From Ruminococcus sp. AF31-8BH (GTDB lineage: Bacteria; Bacillota; Clostridia; Lachnospirales; Lachnospiraceae), in the NCBI RefSeq assembly GCF_003460605.1, contig NZ_QTVN01000008.1:62001-126000 (forward strand): a stretch of DNA of 64,000 nucleotides, read 5' to 3'. The notes under the pieces are model-generated. The model did no database searches. It was not told the DNA's origin and was given only the letters and a program-made list of their open reading frames with translations. Of the stretch, positions 7,840 through 16,531 are shown in pieces. The position numbers and the translations under genes were made by a program. How positions within the stretch are numbered: the stretch's first letter is position 1; every line of letters starts with the position of its first letter.

Positions 7840-9852
7840 ATGTTTCAGGACAGCAGAATCAATAAAGTTTTATATGGCGGAGATTACAACCCGGAGCAGT
7901 GGCCGGAGGAAATCTGGGAAGAGGATATGCGGCTTTTTAAGCTGGCGGGAATTGATGAGGTAACCTTGAATGTATTTTCCTGGGCAGCTTTGCAGCCAAG
8001 TGAGGATACTTATAATTTTGAAAAACTGGATAAGATCATGGATCTGGTGGAGGCAAATGGGCTGAAGGTTTTCCTTGCCACCTCTACAGCGGCTCATCCG
8101 GCGTGGATGGCGAAACGCCACCCAGATATTTTGCGCACCGAGTTTAGCGGCATGAAGCGAAAATTTGGAAGCCGCCACAATTCCTGCCAGAACAGTCCAA
8201 CCTATCAGAAGTATTCTGTTCTTCTGGCGAAAAAGCTGGCAGAGCGGTATGGAGAACGGGAGTGCGTGATTGGCTGGCACATCTGCAATGAGTATGGCGG
8301 AGAGTGCTACTGTGAAAACTGCGAAAAGCAGTTCCGGGTCTGGCTGAAGGAAAAATACGGCACCATTGAGGAAGTAAATAAAGCTTGGGATACCAGCTTT
8401 TGGGGACATACCTTCTATGACTGGGACGAAATTGTGCTGCCAAATATGCTGAGTGAACATTTTGAGCCAGACCGCACTACTTTTCAGGGGATTTCCCTGG
8501 ACTACCGCCGTTTCAATTCAGAAGGGATGCTGAAATGTTACCAGGCAGAGGCTGCGGCAATCCGTTCTGTGGTTCCGGATGCCAAAATTACAACTAATCT
8601 CATGGGATTTTATAAGCCGCTGGATTATCAGATGTGGGCAAAATCCATGGATTTTATCTCATGGGACAATTATCCGGCAAATGAAGATCCTTACTCCAGA
8701 ATTGCCATGAATCATGACCTGATGCGGGGAATCAAAGGGGGACAGCCTTTTGTGCTGATGGAACAGACGCCAAGTGTGACCAACTGGCTGGCGTATAATG
8801 CACTGAAGCGTCCTGGAGTTATGCGTCTGTGGAGCTATCAGGCAATGGCGCATGGGGCAGATGCGGTGCTGTTTTTCCAGATGAGACGTTCCATTGGTGC
8901 ATGTGAAAAGTATCATGGTGCAGTGATTGACCATGTTGGGACAGAGAATACCAGAGTTTTCCGTGAAATTTCCCAGCTTGGAAAGGAACTGCAGCAGCTT
9001 GGGGATAAGACTCTGGGTGCCAGAAGCCGGGCAAAGGCAGCGATTCTGGTTGACTGGGACAACTGGTGGGCAATTGAGTACTCTGCCGGCCCGAGCCGTG
9101 ATCTGAAATATCTGGACGAGGTTTTTCTATATTACAGGGCGCTGGAGGAACAGAATTATGCAGTGGACATTATTGGCGTGGAGGACGATCTGGAGCAGTA
9201 TGAAGTAGTGACCGCACCTCTTCTTTATATGACAAAGGGAAATACGGATGAGAAGATCCGCCAGTTTGTGAAGAAGGGCGGCACGTTTATTACTTCTTAT
9301 TTCAGCGGCATTGTGGATGAGCATGACCTGGTTATTACAGGGGGCTATCCGGGAAAGTTGCGTGATATTCTGGGAATCTGGGTGGAGGAGTCCGATGCCC
9401 TTCCCCGGGATAAGAGAAATCACTTTATGTATGGCGGTGTTTCCTGTGAGGCGTCTTTGCTGTGTGATCTGATGCATTTGGAGGGGGCCAGAGAGCTGGC
9501 TTCTTATGAAGAAGATTTTTACGCGGGCACGCCTGTGATTACGGAAAACAGCTTTGGGGCTGGAAAGGCGTATTATGTGGGAACCCGGTCTTCACAGGAA
9601 TTTTACCGGATGTTTATGCGGGAGCGTATGGAAGAAAAAGGGATTTCTCCGGTTCTGGAGGCTCCGGAGGGAGTTGAGGCAACGGAGAGGTTTAAAGATG
9701 GAAAAGGCGTGATGTTTGTGCTGAACCATAATGATGAGGAGACTGTATTTGTGCTGAATGAGGCGCGGAAAGATCTGCTTACTGGGGAGCAGTATGAAGG
9801 CGGAACGGTGGTGACGCTGGAGGCAAAAGGGGTTATGTTGTTGGAAAATTGA
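7840..9852 (+). CDS. Beta-galactosidase, glycoside hydrolase family 42
   Basis: 670 residues, normal for GH42. The TIM-barrel opens with YGGDYNPEQWPEEIW. The acid/base is Glu151 in ICNEYGG and the nucleophile Glu308 in FVLMEQTPS. Cys116, Cys156, Cys158 and Cys161 match the four-cysteine zinc site of many GH42 enzymes. The trimerisation-like domain and a C-terminal beta domain follow. No signal peptide is present, so it is cytoplasmic and acts on oligosaccharides after uptake, removing terminal beta-galactose or possibly alpha-L-arabinopyranose. It has its own leader after a terminator, and sits between the transporter and an esterase. Confidence 0.93.
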   Translation: MFQDSRINKVLYGGDYNPEQWPEEIWEEDMRLFKLAGIDEVTLNVFSWAALQPSEDTYNFEKLDKIMDLVEANGLKVFLATSTAAHPAWMAKRHPDILRTEFSGMKRKFGSRHNSCQNSPTYQKYSVLLAKKLAERYGERECVIGWHICNEYGGECYCENCEKQFRVWLKEKYGTIEEVNKAWDTSFWGHTFYDWDEIVLPNMLSEHFEPDRTTFQGISLDYRRFNSEGMLKCYQAEAAAIRSVVPDAKITTNLMGFYKPLDYQMWAKSMDFISWDNYPANEDPYSRIAMNHDLMRGIKGGQPFVLMEQTPSVTNWLAYNALKRPGVMRLWSYQAMAHGADAVLFFQMRRSIGACEKYHGAVIDHVGTENTRVFREISQLGKELQQLGDKTLGARSRAKAAILVDWDNWWAIEYSAGPSRDLKYLDEVFLYYRALEEQNYAVDIIGVEDDLEQYEVVTAPLLYMTKGNTDEKIRQFVKKGGTFITSYFSGIVDEHDLVITGGYPGKLRDILGIWVEESDALPRDKRNHFMYGGVSCEASLLCDLMHLEGARELASYEEDFYAGTPVITENSFGAGKAYYVGTRSSQEFYRMFMRERMEEKGISPVLEAPEGVEATERFKDGKGVMFVLNHNDEETVFVLNEARKDLLTGEQYEGGTVVTLEAKGVMLLEN

Positions 9853-10010
9853 CGGTGGATTGCTGGACGTGCGTTTGCAATGTATATTCACCGCAGGTCG
9901 TCGCAACATTCCGCAGAGTGTCAATTTTCCCTTGATTTTTAATGAATTGGTATTAAGATAGGGTTAGAATTATGTTTGAAAAATCATTCAATATATAGGA
10001 GGCTGTACCA

Positions 10011-10841
10011 ATGATTCATGAAAAAATAGAAATCCAGTTAAAGGACTCAGAATTTAAGGCAAATTTGTTCACTTATTTCCTGGATAATTCACCGGAGATT
10101 GATTTGGGGAGAAAGAGGCCGGTTGTTTTGATTTGTCCGGGAGGCGGATATGAGATGACTTCAGATCGTGAGGCGGAGGCGCTGGCTGTTAAGTTTATGG
10201 CTATGGGCTATCATGCGGCAATTCTGCGCTACAGCGTAGCTCCGGCACGGTTCCCGGAAGCACTTCTGCAGCTTGCCACAGCAGTTGCAATGCTTCGTGA
10301 AAATGCAGAAAAGTGGCATATTGATACAGGCAAGATCGTAGTTCAGGGATCTTCCGCAGGAGGACACTTGGCAGCAAGTCTTGGAGTGTTCTGGAACAAG
10401 CCATTTGTAGCGGAGGCTCTGGGAATGGATGCCGGGAAATTCCGTCCTAATGGACTGATGCTTAGCTATCCGGTTATCACTTCCGGGGAAAAGGCTCATC
10501 AGGGATCTTTTGAAAAAGTTCTTGGCGAGGACTATGTAGATGAAGAGAAGCGCAGATTTTTATCGCTGGAATATAGTGTCAGCAAGGATACACCGCCGAC
10601 TTTCCTGTGGCATACCGCTCCGGATGACACCGTTCCGGTAGAGAATTCCCTGCTGTTTTTCCAGGCACTTCATGCACTGGATATTCCGGCAGAGCTGCAT
10701 ATTTATCCAGTAGGCGGTCACGGCCTTGGCCTTGCCACTGCAGAAACCGCCTGCCCCAACGGCTACGGTATCCAGCCCGAATGCGAAAGCTGGATCCAGC
10801 TGGCTGGGGATTGGATGAAGCATATGTTTGAAAATAAGTAA
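10011..10841 (+). CDS. Alpha/beta hydrolase, acetylesterase-like
   Basis: 276 residues, ATG at 10011 with AGGAGG upstream. The oxyanion region reads LICPGGGYEMTS and the nucleophile elbow GSSAGG lies near residue 119. An Asp in PDDTVP and a His in GGHGLGLA complete a plausible triad near residues 205 and 241. There is no signal peptide. The layout fits the acetylesterase/BD-FAE-like group that deacetylates imported xylo- or pectic oligosaccharides, which agrees with the neighbouring glycan genes. The precise substrate is not readable. Confidence 0.8.
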   Translation: MIHEKIEIQLKDSEFKANLFTYFLDNSPEIDLGRKRPVVLICPGGGYEMTSDREAEALAVKFMAMGYHAAILRYSVAPARFPEALLQLATAVAMLRENAEKWHIDTGKIVVQGSSAGGHLAASLGVFWNKPFVAEALGMDAGKFRPNGLMLSYPVITSGEKAHQGSFEKVLGEDYVDEEKRRFLSLEYSVSKDTPPTFLWHTAPDDTVPVENSLLFFQALHALDIPAELHIYPVGGHGLGLATAETACPNGYGIQPECESWIQLAGDWMKHMFENK

Positions 10842-10854
10842 GGATAAGAAAAAG

Positions 10855-10878
10855 GGGAGTGCAGTTTTGGGCACTCCC
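10855..10878. terminator. Bidirectional terminator
   Basis: GGGAGTGC pairs with GCACTCCC. On the minus strand it is followed by CTTTTTC, so it also ends the convergent RHH/SPFH operon. Confidence 0.75.
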
Positions 10879-10898
10879 TGTTCTGAAAAATATGAAAT

Positions 10899-11105
10899 TC
10901 ATTCAATATCCAGTTCCGGCGGTTCATCCATTGTATCGGAAACATATTTTCCGTTCTTTTTGCGCTGCCGGACACATTCGGTAAGCAGATATTCAATCTG
11001 ACCGTTTACGGAGCGGAAATCATCCTCAGCCCAGGCTGCAATCTGGTCATACAGCTTGGCAGACAGCCTGAGGGGAATCTGTTTCTTCGGTCTGGTATCA
11101 GCCAT
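10899..11105 (-). CDS. Arc-like ribbon-helix-helix protein
   Basis: 68 residues. The segment PKKQIPLRLSAKLYDQIAAW followed by a second helix and ECVRQRKK matches the beta-strand/helix/helix plan of Arc-type DNA-binding proteins. The C-terminal 20 residues are acidic. Its ATG shares one base with the stop of the SPFH gene (TAATG), so translation is probably coupled. It may be a small autoregulator of the operon, or may simply help assemble the SPFH protein; the first is supported by operator-like repeats in the promoter. The function is inferred. Confidence 0.7.
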   Translation of the reverse strand: MADTRPKKQIPLRLSAKLYDQIAAWAEDDFRSVNGQIEYLLTECVRQRKKNGKYVSDTMDEPPELDIE

Positions 11106-12124
11106 TAATAAAGACTTCCCGAATTCACAATCGGCTGCGCATCATGATTGCCGCACAGCACTACCAGAAGGTTGGAAACCATGGCAGCCTTCCGCTCCTC
11201 GTCAAGCTCCACCACGTTATTCTCATTCAACCGTTCTAACGCCATTTCTACCATACCAACAGCACCGTCTACGATCATCTTTCTGGCATCAATAATAGCA
11301 GATGCCTGCTGTCTTTGCAGCATAACTGCAGCAATCTCAGGTGCATAAGCCAGATATGTAATACGTGCCTCGATGATCTCAAGACCTGCTTCTGCAACCT
11401 TCTGCTGAATCTCGTCACGAATACGTCCGGCTACGATCTCACTGGAACCGCGAAGGCTTCCTTCGTCCGCAACTCCGTCGCCGGTAGTATCTACATTAGG
11501 AGCCACATCATAAGGATAAATTCTTACAATATTACGAAGTGCGCTGTCGCACTGCAGAGAAAGGTATTCCTTGTAGTTGTCAACATTGAAAACTGCTTTT
11601 GCTGTGTCAGTTACACGCCACATAACTGCAATTCCAATCTCCACCGGGTTACCCAGACAATCGTTGATTTTCTGACGGTTATTGTTAAGAGTCATAATTT
11701 TCAGGGAAATCTTCTTGTTTACGTAAGAGCTGCTTGCAGAAGCAGTGGTTCCTGCTGCTGCGAGAGTCAGAACTGACTTGGCAGTGTTTCCTCCGTCTAC
11801 ATCTCCACTTTGATTCAGCTTGGTCTTCGCTGCCGGGTTCACTGCTGTACAGAACGGATTTACCCAGTAGAAACCATCGTTCTTCAGAGTTCCCACATAC
11901 TTACCAAACAAAGTAAGTACCAGAGCTTCCTGTGGCTTCAGCACTTTTAATCCGCAAAAGGGAATCCATCCCAGGGATAGCCAAATAATTCCAATGACCA
12001 CCAATGGAATCCAGTAAAACATGGCACCGATTGTAGTAAAGGCAGCAGCTGCTACGTAAAGCAGAATAAACAATACCATCATACCCATACCATTTTTCTT
12101 GTTATCCAAAACTTTTTCCTGCAT
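11105..12124 (-). CDS. SPFH/Band 7 domain membrane protein
   Basis: 339 residues. Two hydrophobic segments at residues 14-34 and 37-58 anchor the protein, followed by LKPQEALVLTLFGKYVGTL, the start of a Band 7 domain. The latter continues to about residue 270 and includes IRDEIQQKVAEAGLEIIEARITYLAYAPE-like sequence. A helical C-terminal part ends near MVSNLLVVLCG. SPFH proteins form membrane microdomain scaffolds. This one differs from the QmcA-like SPFH gene at 25513 by its two-span anchor and its coupling to an RHH gene. Its function in the cell is not established from sequence. Confidence 0.87.
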   Translation of the reverse strand: MQEKVLDNKKNGMGMMVLFILLYVAAAAFTTIGAMFYWIPLVVIGIIWLSLGWIPFCGLKVLKPQEALVLTLFGKYVGTLKNDGFYWVNPFCTAVNPAAKTKLNQSGDVDGGNTAKSVLTLAAAGTTASASSSYVNKKISLKIMTLNNNRQKINDCLGNPVEIGIAVMWRVTDTAKAVFNVDNYKEYLSLQCDSALRNIVRIYPYDVAPNVDTTGDGVADEGSLRGSSEIVAGRIRDEIQQKVAEAGLEIIEARITYLAYAPEIAAVMLQRQQASAIIDARKMIVDGAVGMVEMALERLNENNVVELDEERKAAMVSNLLVVLCGNHDAQPIVNSGSLY

Positions 12125-12177
12125 AATAAGCCTCCTGACCGGGATAACGATTATAACAGATATCCCTGAATGTATGT

Positions 12178-12255
12178 GACAGCTATGATACGGAATAGCT
12201 GTCTTATATTGCCTTTGGATATTGATATGATATCATTTAGATATCATAATGTCAA
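12178..12255 (-). promoter_or_regulatory. SPFH operon promoter with palindromes and leader inverted repeat
   Basis: On the minus strand TTGACA (12255-12250) and TATCAT (12232-12227) have a 17-base spacer. The perfect palindrome ATGATATCAT at 12227-12236 covers the -10 box, and a second ATGATATC copy lies in the spacer. Downstream, GACAGCTAT-N8-ATAGCTGTC at 12178-12203 is a 9-bp inverted repeat in the leader. The rest of 12125-12422 is AT-rich and shows no convincing gene. Confidence 0.65.
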
Positions 12256-12422
12256 CTATAAATGTTTTGGAAGCAGTTATTTGGTTAAATTTGGGAATAC
12301 AGAGATTTGTGATATCAGGAAAAATATAATAAATTTGAGGATGTACAGAAGAAGATATGTTAATATAAACGCAGGCTCCACCATATACGAGTGGATAGGA
12401 CTGAAAAAGGGGATGACAGTTT

Positions 12423-13775
12423 ATGAAAGCAGTGATTGCAATTGATTCATTTAAAGGAAGTATGGATTCTATAGAGGCGGGAGAGGCAGCAGAGAAAGGG
12501 ATTCGGAGAGTGTTTACAGATGCGGAAACGATCGTGTATCCGTTAGCAGATGGCGGCGAGGGAACGGTACAGGCTTTGGCGAAAGGGCTTGGAGGCAGAC
12601 TGGAAAAAGTAAAGGTGACAGGACCGCTGGGGAAGCCTGTGATTTGTGAGTATGGGATTGTGGAAGAGAAAACTGCAATTATAGAAATGGCAGGAGCAGC
12701 TGGGATTACTCTGGTTCAACCGGAGCTTCGCAATCCGCTGAACACTACAACCTACGGTGTTGGTGAAGTGATAAAAGACGCAATAGGAAAAGGCTGCCGT
12801 CATTTTATTATCGGAATTGGCGGAAGTGCAACCAACGATGGCGGAGTCGGCATGCTTCAGGCATTAGGTGCAGAATTTCTGGATGAAGGTGGAAAACAGG
12901 TACCGTTTGGAGCTCGAGGTGTGGAAAATCTGGCGGCAATCAACTGCGAGCATATGCTGCCAGAACTGAAAGACTGTGATTTTCGAATTGCCTGTGACGT
13001 AGATAATCCCTTATGCGGCGAAAACGGCTGCAGCCATATTTTCGGCCCGCAAAAGGGTGCAACCCCGGAAATGGCAGAGCAGATGGATCAGTGGATGGAG
13101 AAATATGCGGAAATAACAGCAGAATATTTTCAGAACGCTGGTAATGATGAGTTGGAGCCAGAACGAAAAGAAAATGTAGCTGAGAAAGAACTGCAAGATA
13201 ATCCTGATTTAATGAAAGTAAAGGTACGCGTTAAAGGTAAAAATTTATCTGTGGACGCAGGCTGGAAGCTCGCTGATATTGGTAAAAATTACAACTCAGA
13301 TTATCCAGGTTGCGGTGCGGCGGGAGGTCTTGGTTTTGCATTCCGTGCATTTCTTCATGGAAAGCTTGAACCCGGAATCAACATTGTTCTGGAAGAAATC
13401 GGAATCGAATCAGCAATAAAAGCTGCTGACATTGTAATTACAGGTGAAGGGCGCCTTGACGGCCAGACTGTAATGGGCAAAGCTCCTATCGGCATTGCCC
13501 GACTTGCCAAAAAGTACGGCAAGCCCGTCATCGCCTTCTCTGGCGCAGTCACTGAGGATGCCGCTGCATGCAACCAAGCCGGAATAGACGCCTTTTTTCC
13601 CATACTGCGTCAGGTAACCACATTGGAAGCCGCCATGTCCCCTGCCACTGCAATAAGGAACATGACAGCTGCCGTGGAGCAGACCTTTCGTTTGCTGAAA
13701 ATGTCTTTTATTTATGGAAAAGAATTTAAAATGTATTCCGTTTCCCCTCTTGACTTCTCCCACAAACAAGAGTAA
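12423..13775 (+). CDS. glxK: Glycerate kinase with a large insertion
   Basis: 450 residues against about 380 for the family. The N-terminus (AIDSFKGSMDS), YPLADGGEGT, IGIGGSATNDGG and ITGEGRLDGQT segments are all characteristic of the GlxK/GarK type. The enzyme phosphorylates D-glycerate. About 55 charged residues (roughly 238-293) interrupt the protein just before PGCGAAGGLGF. In relatives that stretch is short. The C-terminus also carries about 20 extra residues after the last family segment. Both additions are in frame and the catalytic motifs are intact, so the enzyme is probably active. It is a single gene closed by a strong terminator. Confidence 0.88.
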   Translation: MKAVIAIDSFKGSMDSIEAGEAAEKGIRRVFTDAETIVYPLADGGEGTVQALAKGLGGRLEKVKVTGPLGKPVICEYGIVEEKTAIIEMAGAAGITLVQPELRNPLNTTTYGVGEVIKDAIGKGCRHFIIGIGGSATNDGGVGMLQALGAEFLDEGGKQVPFGARGVENLAAINCEHMLPELKDCDFRIACDVDNPLCGENGCSHIFGPQKGATPEMAEQMDQWMEKYAEITAEYFQNAGNDELEPERKENVAEKELQDNPDLMKVKVRVKGKNLSVDAGWKLADIGKNYNSDYPGCGAAGGLGFAFRAFLHGKLEPGINIVLEEIGIESAIKAADIVITGEGRLDGQTVMGKAPIGIARLAKKYGKPVIAFSGAVTEDAAACNQAGIDAFFPILRQVTTLEAAMSPATAIRNMTAAVEQTFRLLKMSFIYGKEFKMYSVSPLDFSHKQE

Positions 13776-13788
13776 TATGAACTACAAC

Positions 13789-13823
13789 GCAATGGCGCGT
13801 TAGCAAGATAACGCCGCCATTGC
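13789..13823 (+). terminator. Rho-independent terminator after glycerate kinase
   Basis: GCAATGGCG pairs with CGCCATTGC, with an inner CGTTA/TAACG stem, followed by eight T residues. Confidence 0.9.
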
Positions 13824-13909
13824 ATTTTTTTTACCCTGAAACAAGAAAAAGGGGCGAAAAACCTCATGTTATATGATTAATAAAAGGCTATTAAGAGGAG
13901 GAAACAAAC

Positions 13910-14767
13910 ATGAAGAAGAACTATTTATGGAGAAAAATGACAAGTGGTCTTATGGCAGCTGCGGTTACAGTAACTGCAATGCAGGGACTTGGACTTACAA
14001 TGGTACAGGCAGAAGAAAAGAAAACATTAAAAGTAGCTATGGAGTGCAGTTATGCTCCATACAACTGGACTCAGCCAGATGATTCCAACGGAGCAGTTCC
14101 CATTTCAGGAAGCTCTGACTACGCATATGGCTATGACGTCATGATGGCAAAACATATCTGCGACGAGCTGGGCTATGACCTGGAAATCGTAAAGCTGGAC
14201 TGGGATTCTCTGGTACCTGCTGTACAGTCCGGAAAAGTTGACTGTGTTATTGCAGGACAGTCAATTACATCTGAGCGTCAGCAGATGGTAGATTTCACAG
14301 AGCCATATTACTACGCCTCCATTATCACACTGGTAAAAAGTGATGGAGATTACGCTGATGCAGCAAGCGTAGCAGACTTAAAAGGCGTAACCTGTACTTC
14401 CCAGCAGAACACCATCTGGTATGATTCCTGCCTGCCGCAGATTGAAGATGCAAACATCCTGCCTGCACAGGAAAGTGCACCGGCTATGCTGGTTGCTTTG
14501 GAGTCTGGCAAATGCGATGCCGTTGTAACCGATATGCCAACCGGAATGGCTGCATGCGTAGCTTACCCGGATTTCAAACTCCTTGATTTCTCCGGCACAG
14601 ACGGAGCCTTCGATGTATCTGACGAAGATATCAACATTGGTATTTCCGTACAGAAAGGCAACACCGAACTTCTGGATGCACTGAACAGTGTTCTGGACAA
14701 AATGACAGAGGACGATTACACCAAGATGATGGACGAGGCAATTTCCGTACAGCCATTATCCGAATAA
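13910..14767 (+). CDS. Amino-acid ABC transporter substrate-binding protein
   Basis: 285 residues, ATG at 13910 after AGAGGAGG. A long Sec signal (Lys/Arg-rich start, hydrophobic core, cut near VQAEEKK) lacks a lipobox Cys. The mature part has the family 3 pattern: VAMECSYAPYNW, GYDVMMAKHICDELGYDLEIV, LVPAVQSGKVDCVIAG, SITSERQQMVDFTEPYY. These proteins capture amino acids such as polar or cationic ones. It is first in a three-gene operon with the permease and ATPase. Without a lipid anchor its retention at the cell surface of a Gram-positive is not obvious. Confidence 0.9.
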   Translation: MKKNYLWRKMTSGLMAAAVTVTAMQGLGLTMVQAEEKKTLKVAMECSYAPYNWTQPDDSNGAVPISGSSDYAYGYDVMMAKHICDELGYDLEIVKLDWDSLVPAVQSGKVDCVIAGQSITSERQQMVDFTEPYYYASIITLVKSDGDYADAASVADLKGVTCTSQQNTIWYDSCLPQIEDANILPAQESAPAMLVALESGKCDAVVTDMPTGMAACVAYPDFKLLDFSGTDGAFDVSDEDINIGISVQKGNTELLDALNSVLDKMTEDDYTKMMDEAISVQPLSE

Positions 14768-14790
14768 TGTAGCAAGGAGGAGAAAAAACG

Positions 14791-15582
14791 ATGCTTCCTG
14801 AAACCTTCTGGGGACGGATTCAGTATCTGCTCCAGCAATACGGCACCTCTTTTTTGTCAGGCGCCGGAAATACAATGATCATAGCAATTGTAGGCACCTT
14901 TTTAGGGTGCCTCATTGGCTTTATAGTTGGAATTATCCAGACAATCCCGGTAGATCAAAGAGATTCAAAGGCCAAGAAAATCCTGGTAGGAATCCTGAAA
15001 TTTATCATGGCCTGCTACGTGGAATTTTTCCGCGGAACCCCTATGATGGTTCAGGCCATGTTCATTTACTATGGAAGTGCCTACCTGTTTAACATTAACA
15101 TGTCCATGTGGTTTGCCGCATTTTTCGTAGTGTCCATCAACACCGGAGCCTACATGGCAGAAACTGTCCGCGGCGGAATTCTTTCCGTTGACGAAGGCCA
15201 GACCGAGGCTGCTAAGGCCATTGGAATGACCCATGTGCAGACCATGATAAACGTAATCCTTCCACAGGCTCTGCGAAATATTATGCCTCAGATCGGCAAC
15301 AACCTGATCATTAACATCAAAGATACCTGTGTACTTTCCATCATCGGAATCGTAGAGCTTTTCTACACCACAAAAGGCGTGGCAGGCGCTTACTACACCT
15401 ACTTTGAGGCATTCACCATTGCTATGGTAATGTACTTCATTCTCACATTTGCCTGCTCCAGACTGCTTCGTCTCCTGGAACATAAAATGGAAGGACCGCA
15501 GAACTATGATTTGGCGACAACGGATACACTGACGCACACAAGTGGTCTGTATTCTTATCCGAAAAAGAAGGAGGAGAAATGA
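14791..15582 (+). CDS. Amino-acid ABC transporter permease (HisM/GlnP type)
   Basis: 263 residues with five or so membrane spans. FFRGTPMMVQAMFIYYG and the EAA loop GQTEAAKAIGMTHVQTM are signatures of polar amino-acid permeases. It follows the binding protein by 23 bases with an AAGGAGG site, and its stop overlaps the start of the ATPase gene. A single permease gene suggests a homodimeric channel. Confidence 0.92.
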   Translation: MLPETFWGRIQYLLQQYGTSFLSGAGNTMIIAIVGTFLGCLIGFIVGIIQTIPVDQRDSKAKKILVGILKFIMACYVEFFRGTPMMVQAMFIYYGSAYLFNINMSMWFAAFFVVSINTGAYMAETVRGGILSVDEGQTEAAKAIGMTHVQTMINVILPQALRNIMPQIGNNLIINIKDTCVLSIIGIVELFYTTKGVAGAYYTYFEAFTIAMVMYFILTFACSRLLRLLEHKMEGPQNYDLATTDTLTHTSGLYSYPKKKEEK

Positions 15583-16325
15583 TCATGAGTGAAAAAATTC
15601 TTGAAGTAAAGCATCTGGGAAAAGCCTTTGGAAGTAATCAGGTTCTGCGCGACATCGACTTCTCTGTAAGCGCTGGTGATGTAACCTGTATTATCGGACC
15701 CTCCGGTTCCGGTAAATCCACTTTGCTTCGCTGCCTGAATATGTTGGAAACACCCTCCGGCGGTGAGATAAACTATCATGGAACAGACATTACCAGTAAA
15801 AATGTAAATGTCCCTGAGTATCGTTCCAAGGTAGGAATGGTTTTCCAGAACTTTAACCTGTTTAACAATATGACTGCCTTGAAAAACTGTACCATCGGTC
15901 AGGAAAAGGTCCTGAAAAAAAGTAAAGAAGAGGCTGAGAAAAAAGCACTGTATTATTTGGAAAAGGTTGGAATGGCACCATATATTAATGCTAAGCCGAA
16001 ACAGCTTTCCGGCGGTCAGAAGCAGCGTGTGGCAATTGCAAGAGCACTTGCTATGGAACCGGAAATCCTGCTCTTTGATGAGCCCACATCTGCACTGGAT
16101 CCACAGATGGTAGGTGAGGTTCTGGAGGTTATGCGAGACCTGGCACACGAAGGACTTACCATGATCATTGTAACCCATGAAATGGCATTTGCCCGGGACG
16201 TTTCCAAAAGAGTGATTTTTATGGCGAACGGGATCATCGTAGAAGACCGCCCACCAAAAGAGCTTTTTGAAAATCCGAAGGATCAGTTGACAAAGGAATT
16301 CCTAAGCCGATTTAGAAATGCTTAG
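15579..16325 (+). CDS. Amino-acid ABC transporter ATP-binding protein (GlnQ type)
   Basis: 248 residues. Walker A is GPSGSGKST near residue 40, signature LSGGQKQRVAIARAL near 145, Walker B ILLFDEPTSALDP, and switch His in IVTHEMAFA. The length and sequence match GlnQ/HisP ATPases energising the preceding permease. The ATG at 15579 overlaps the permease stop (ATGA); a second ATG at 15585 is better spaced from GGAGGAG, so the true start may be two codons later. Confidence 0.93.
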   Translation: MIMSEKILEVKHLGKAFGSNQVLRDIDFSVSAGDVTCIIGPSGSGKSTLLRCLNMLETPSGGEINYHGTDITSKNVNVPEYRSKVGMVFQNFNLFNNMTALKNCTIGQEKVLKKSKEEAEKKALYYLEKVGMAPYINAKPKQLSGGQKQRVAIARALAMEPEILLFDEPTSALDPQMVGEVLEVMRDLAHEGLTMIIVTHEMAFARDVSKRVIFMANGIIVEDRPPKELFENPKDQLTKEFLSRFRNA

Positions 16326-16350
16326 ATTTACATGTACGGTTATTTTATAG

Positions 16351-16416
16351 AAAATGCAGCGAATCACAGAAGCAGAGCGCAAGGGAAGAGATGCGCCAGT
16401 CGATTTTCTGCATTTT
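16351..16416 (+). terminator. Terminator after the amino-acid transporter operon
   Basis: AAAATGCAG pairs with CTGCATTTT across an internally paired insert, and T residues follow. Confidence 0.65.
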
Positions 16417-16531
16417 TTATATTGACTTCAATAAGTTGGTGTTCACAGTGAAGGCAAATGTGTGCTATACTGAAAAAAGACTAAAAGACTGCCTGGCAAA
16501 GGCATTTCAGTATATTGAGTAAGGAGAATTC

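Noticed and set aside
12170..12445. Possible 91-residue gene before glycerate kinase
   Set aside because: It covers the SPFH promoter and palindromes, lacks a ribosome site and overlaps the glycerate kinase start.
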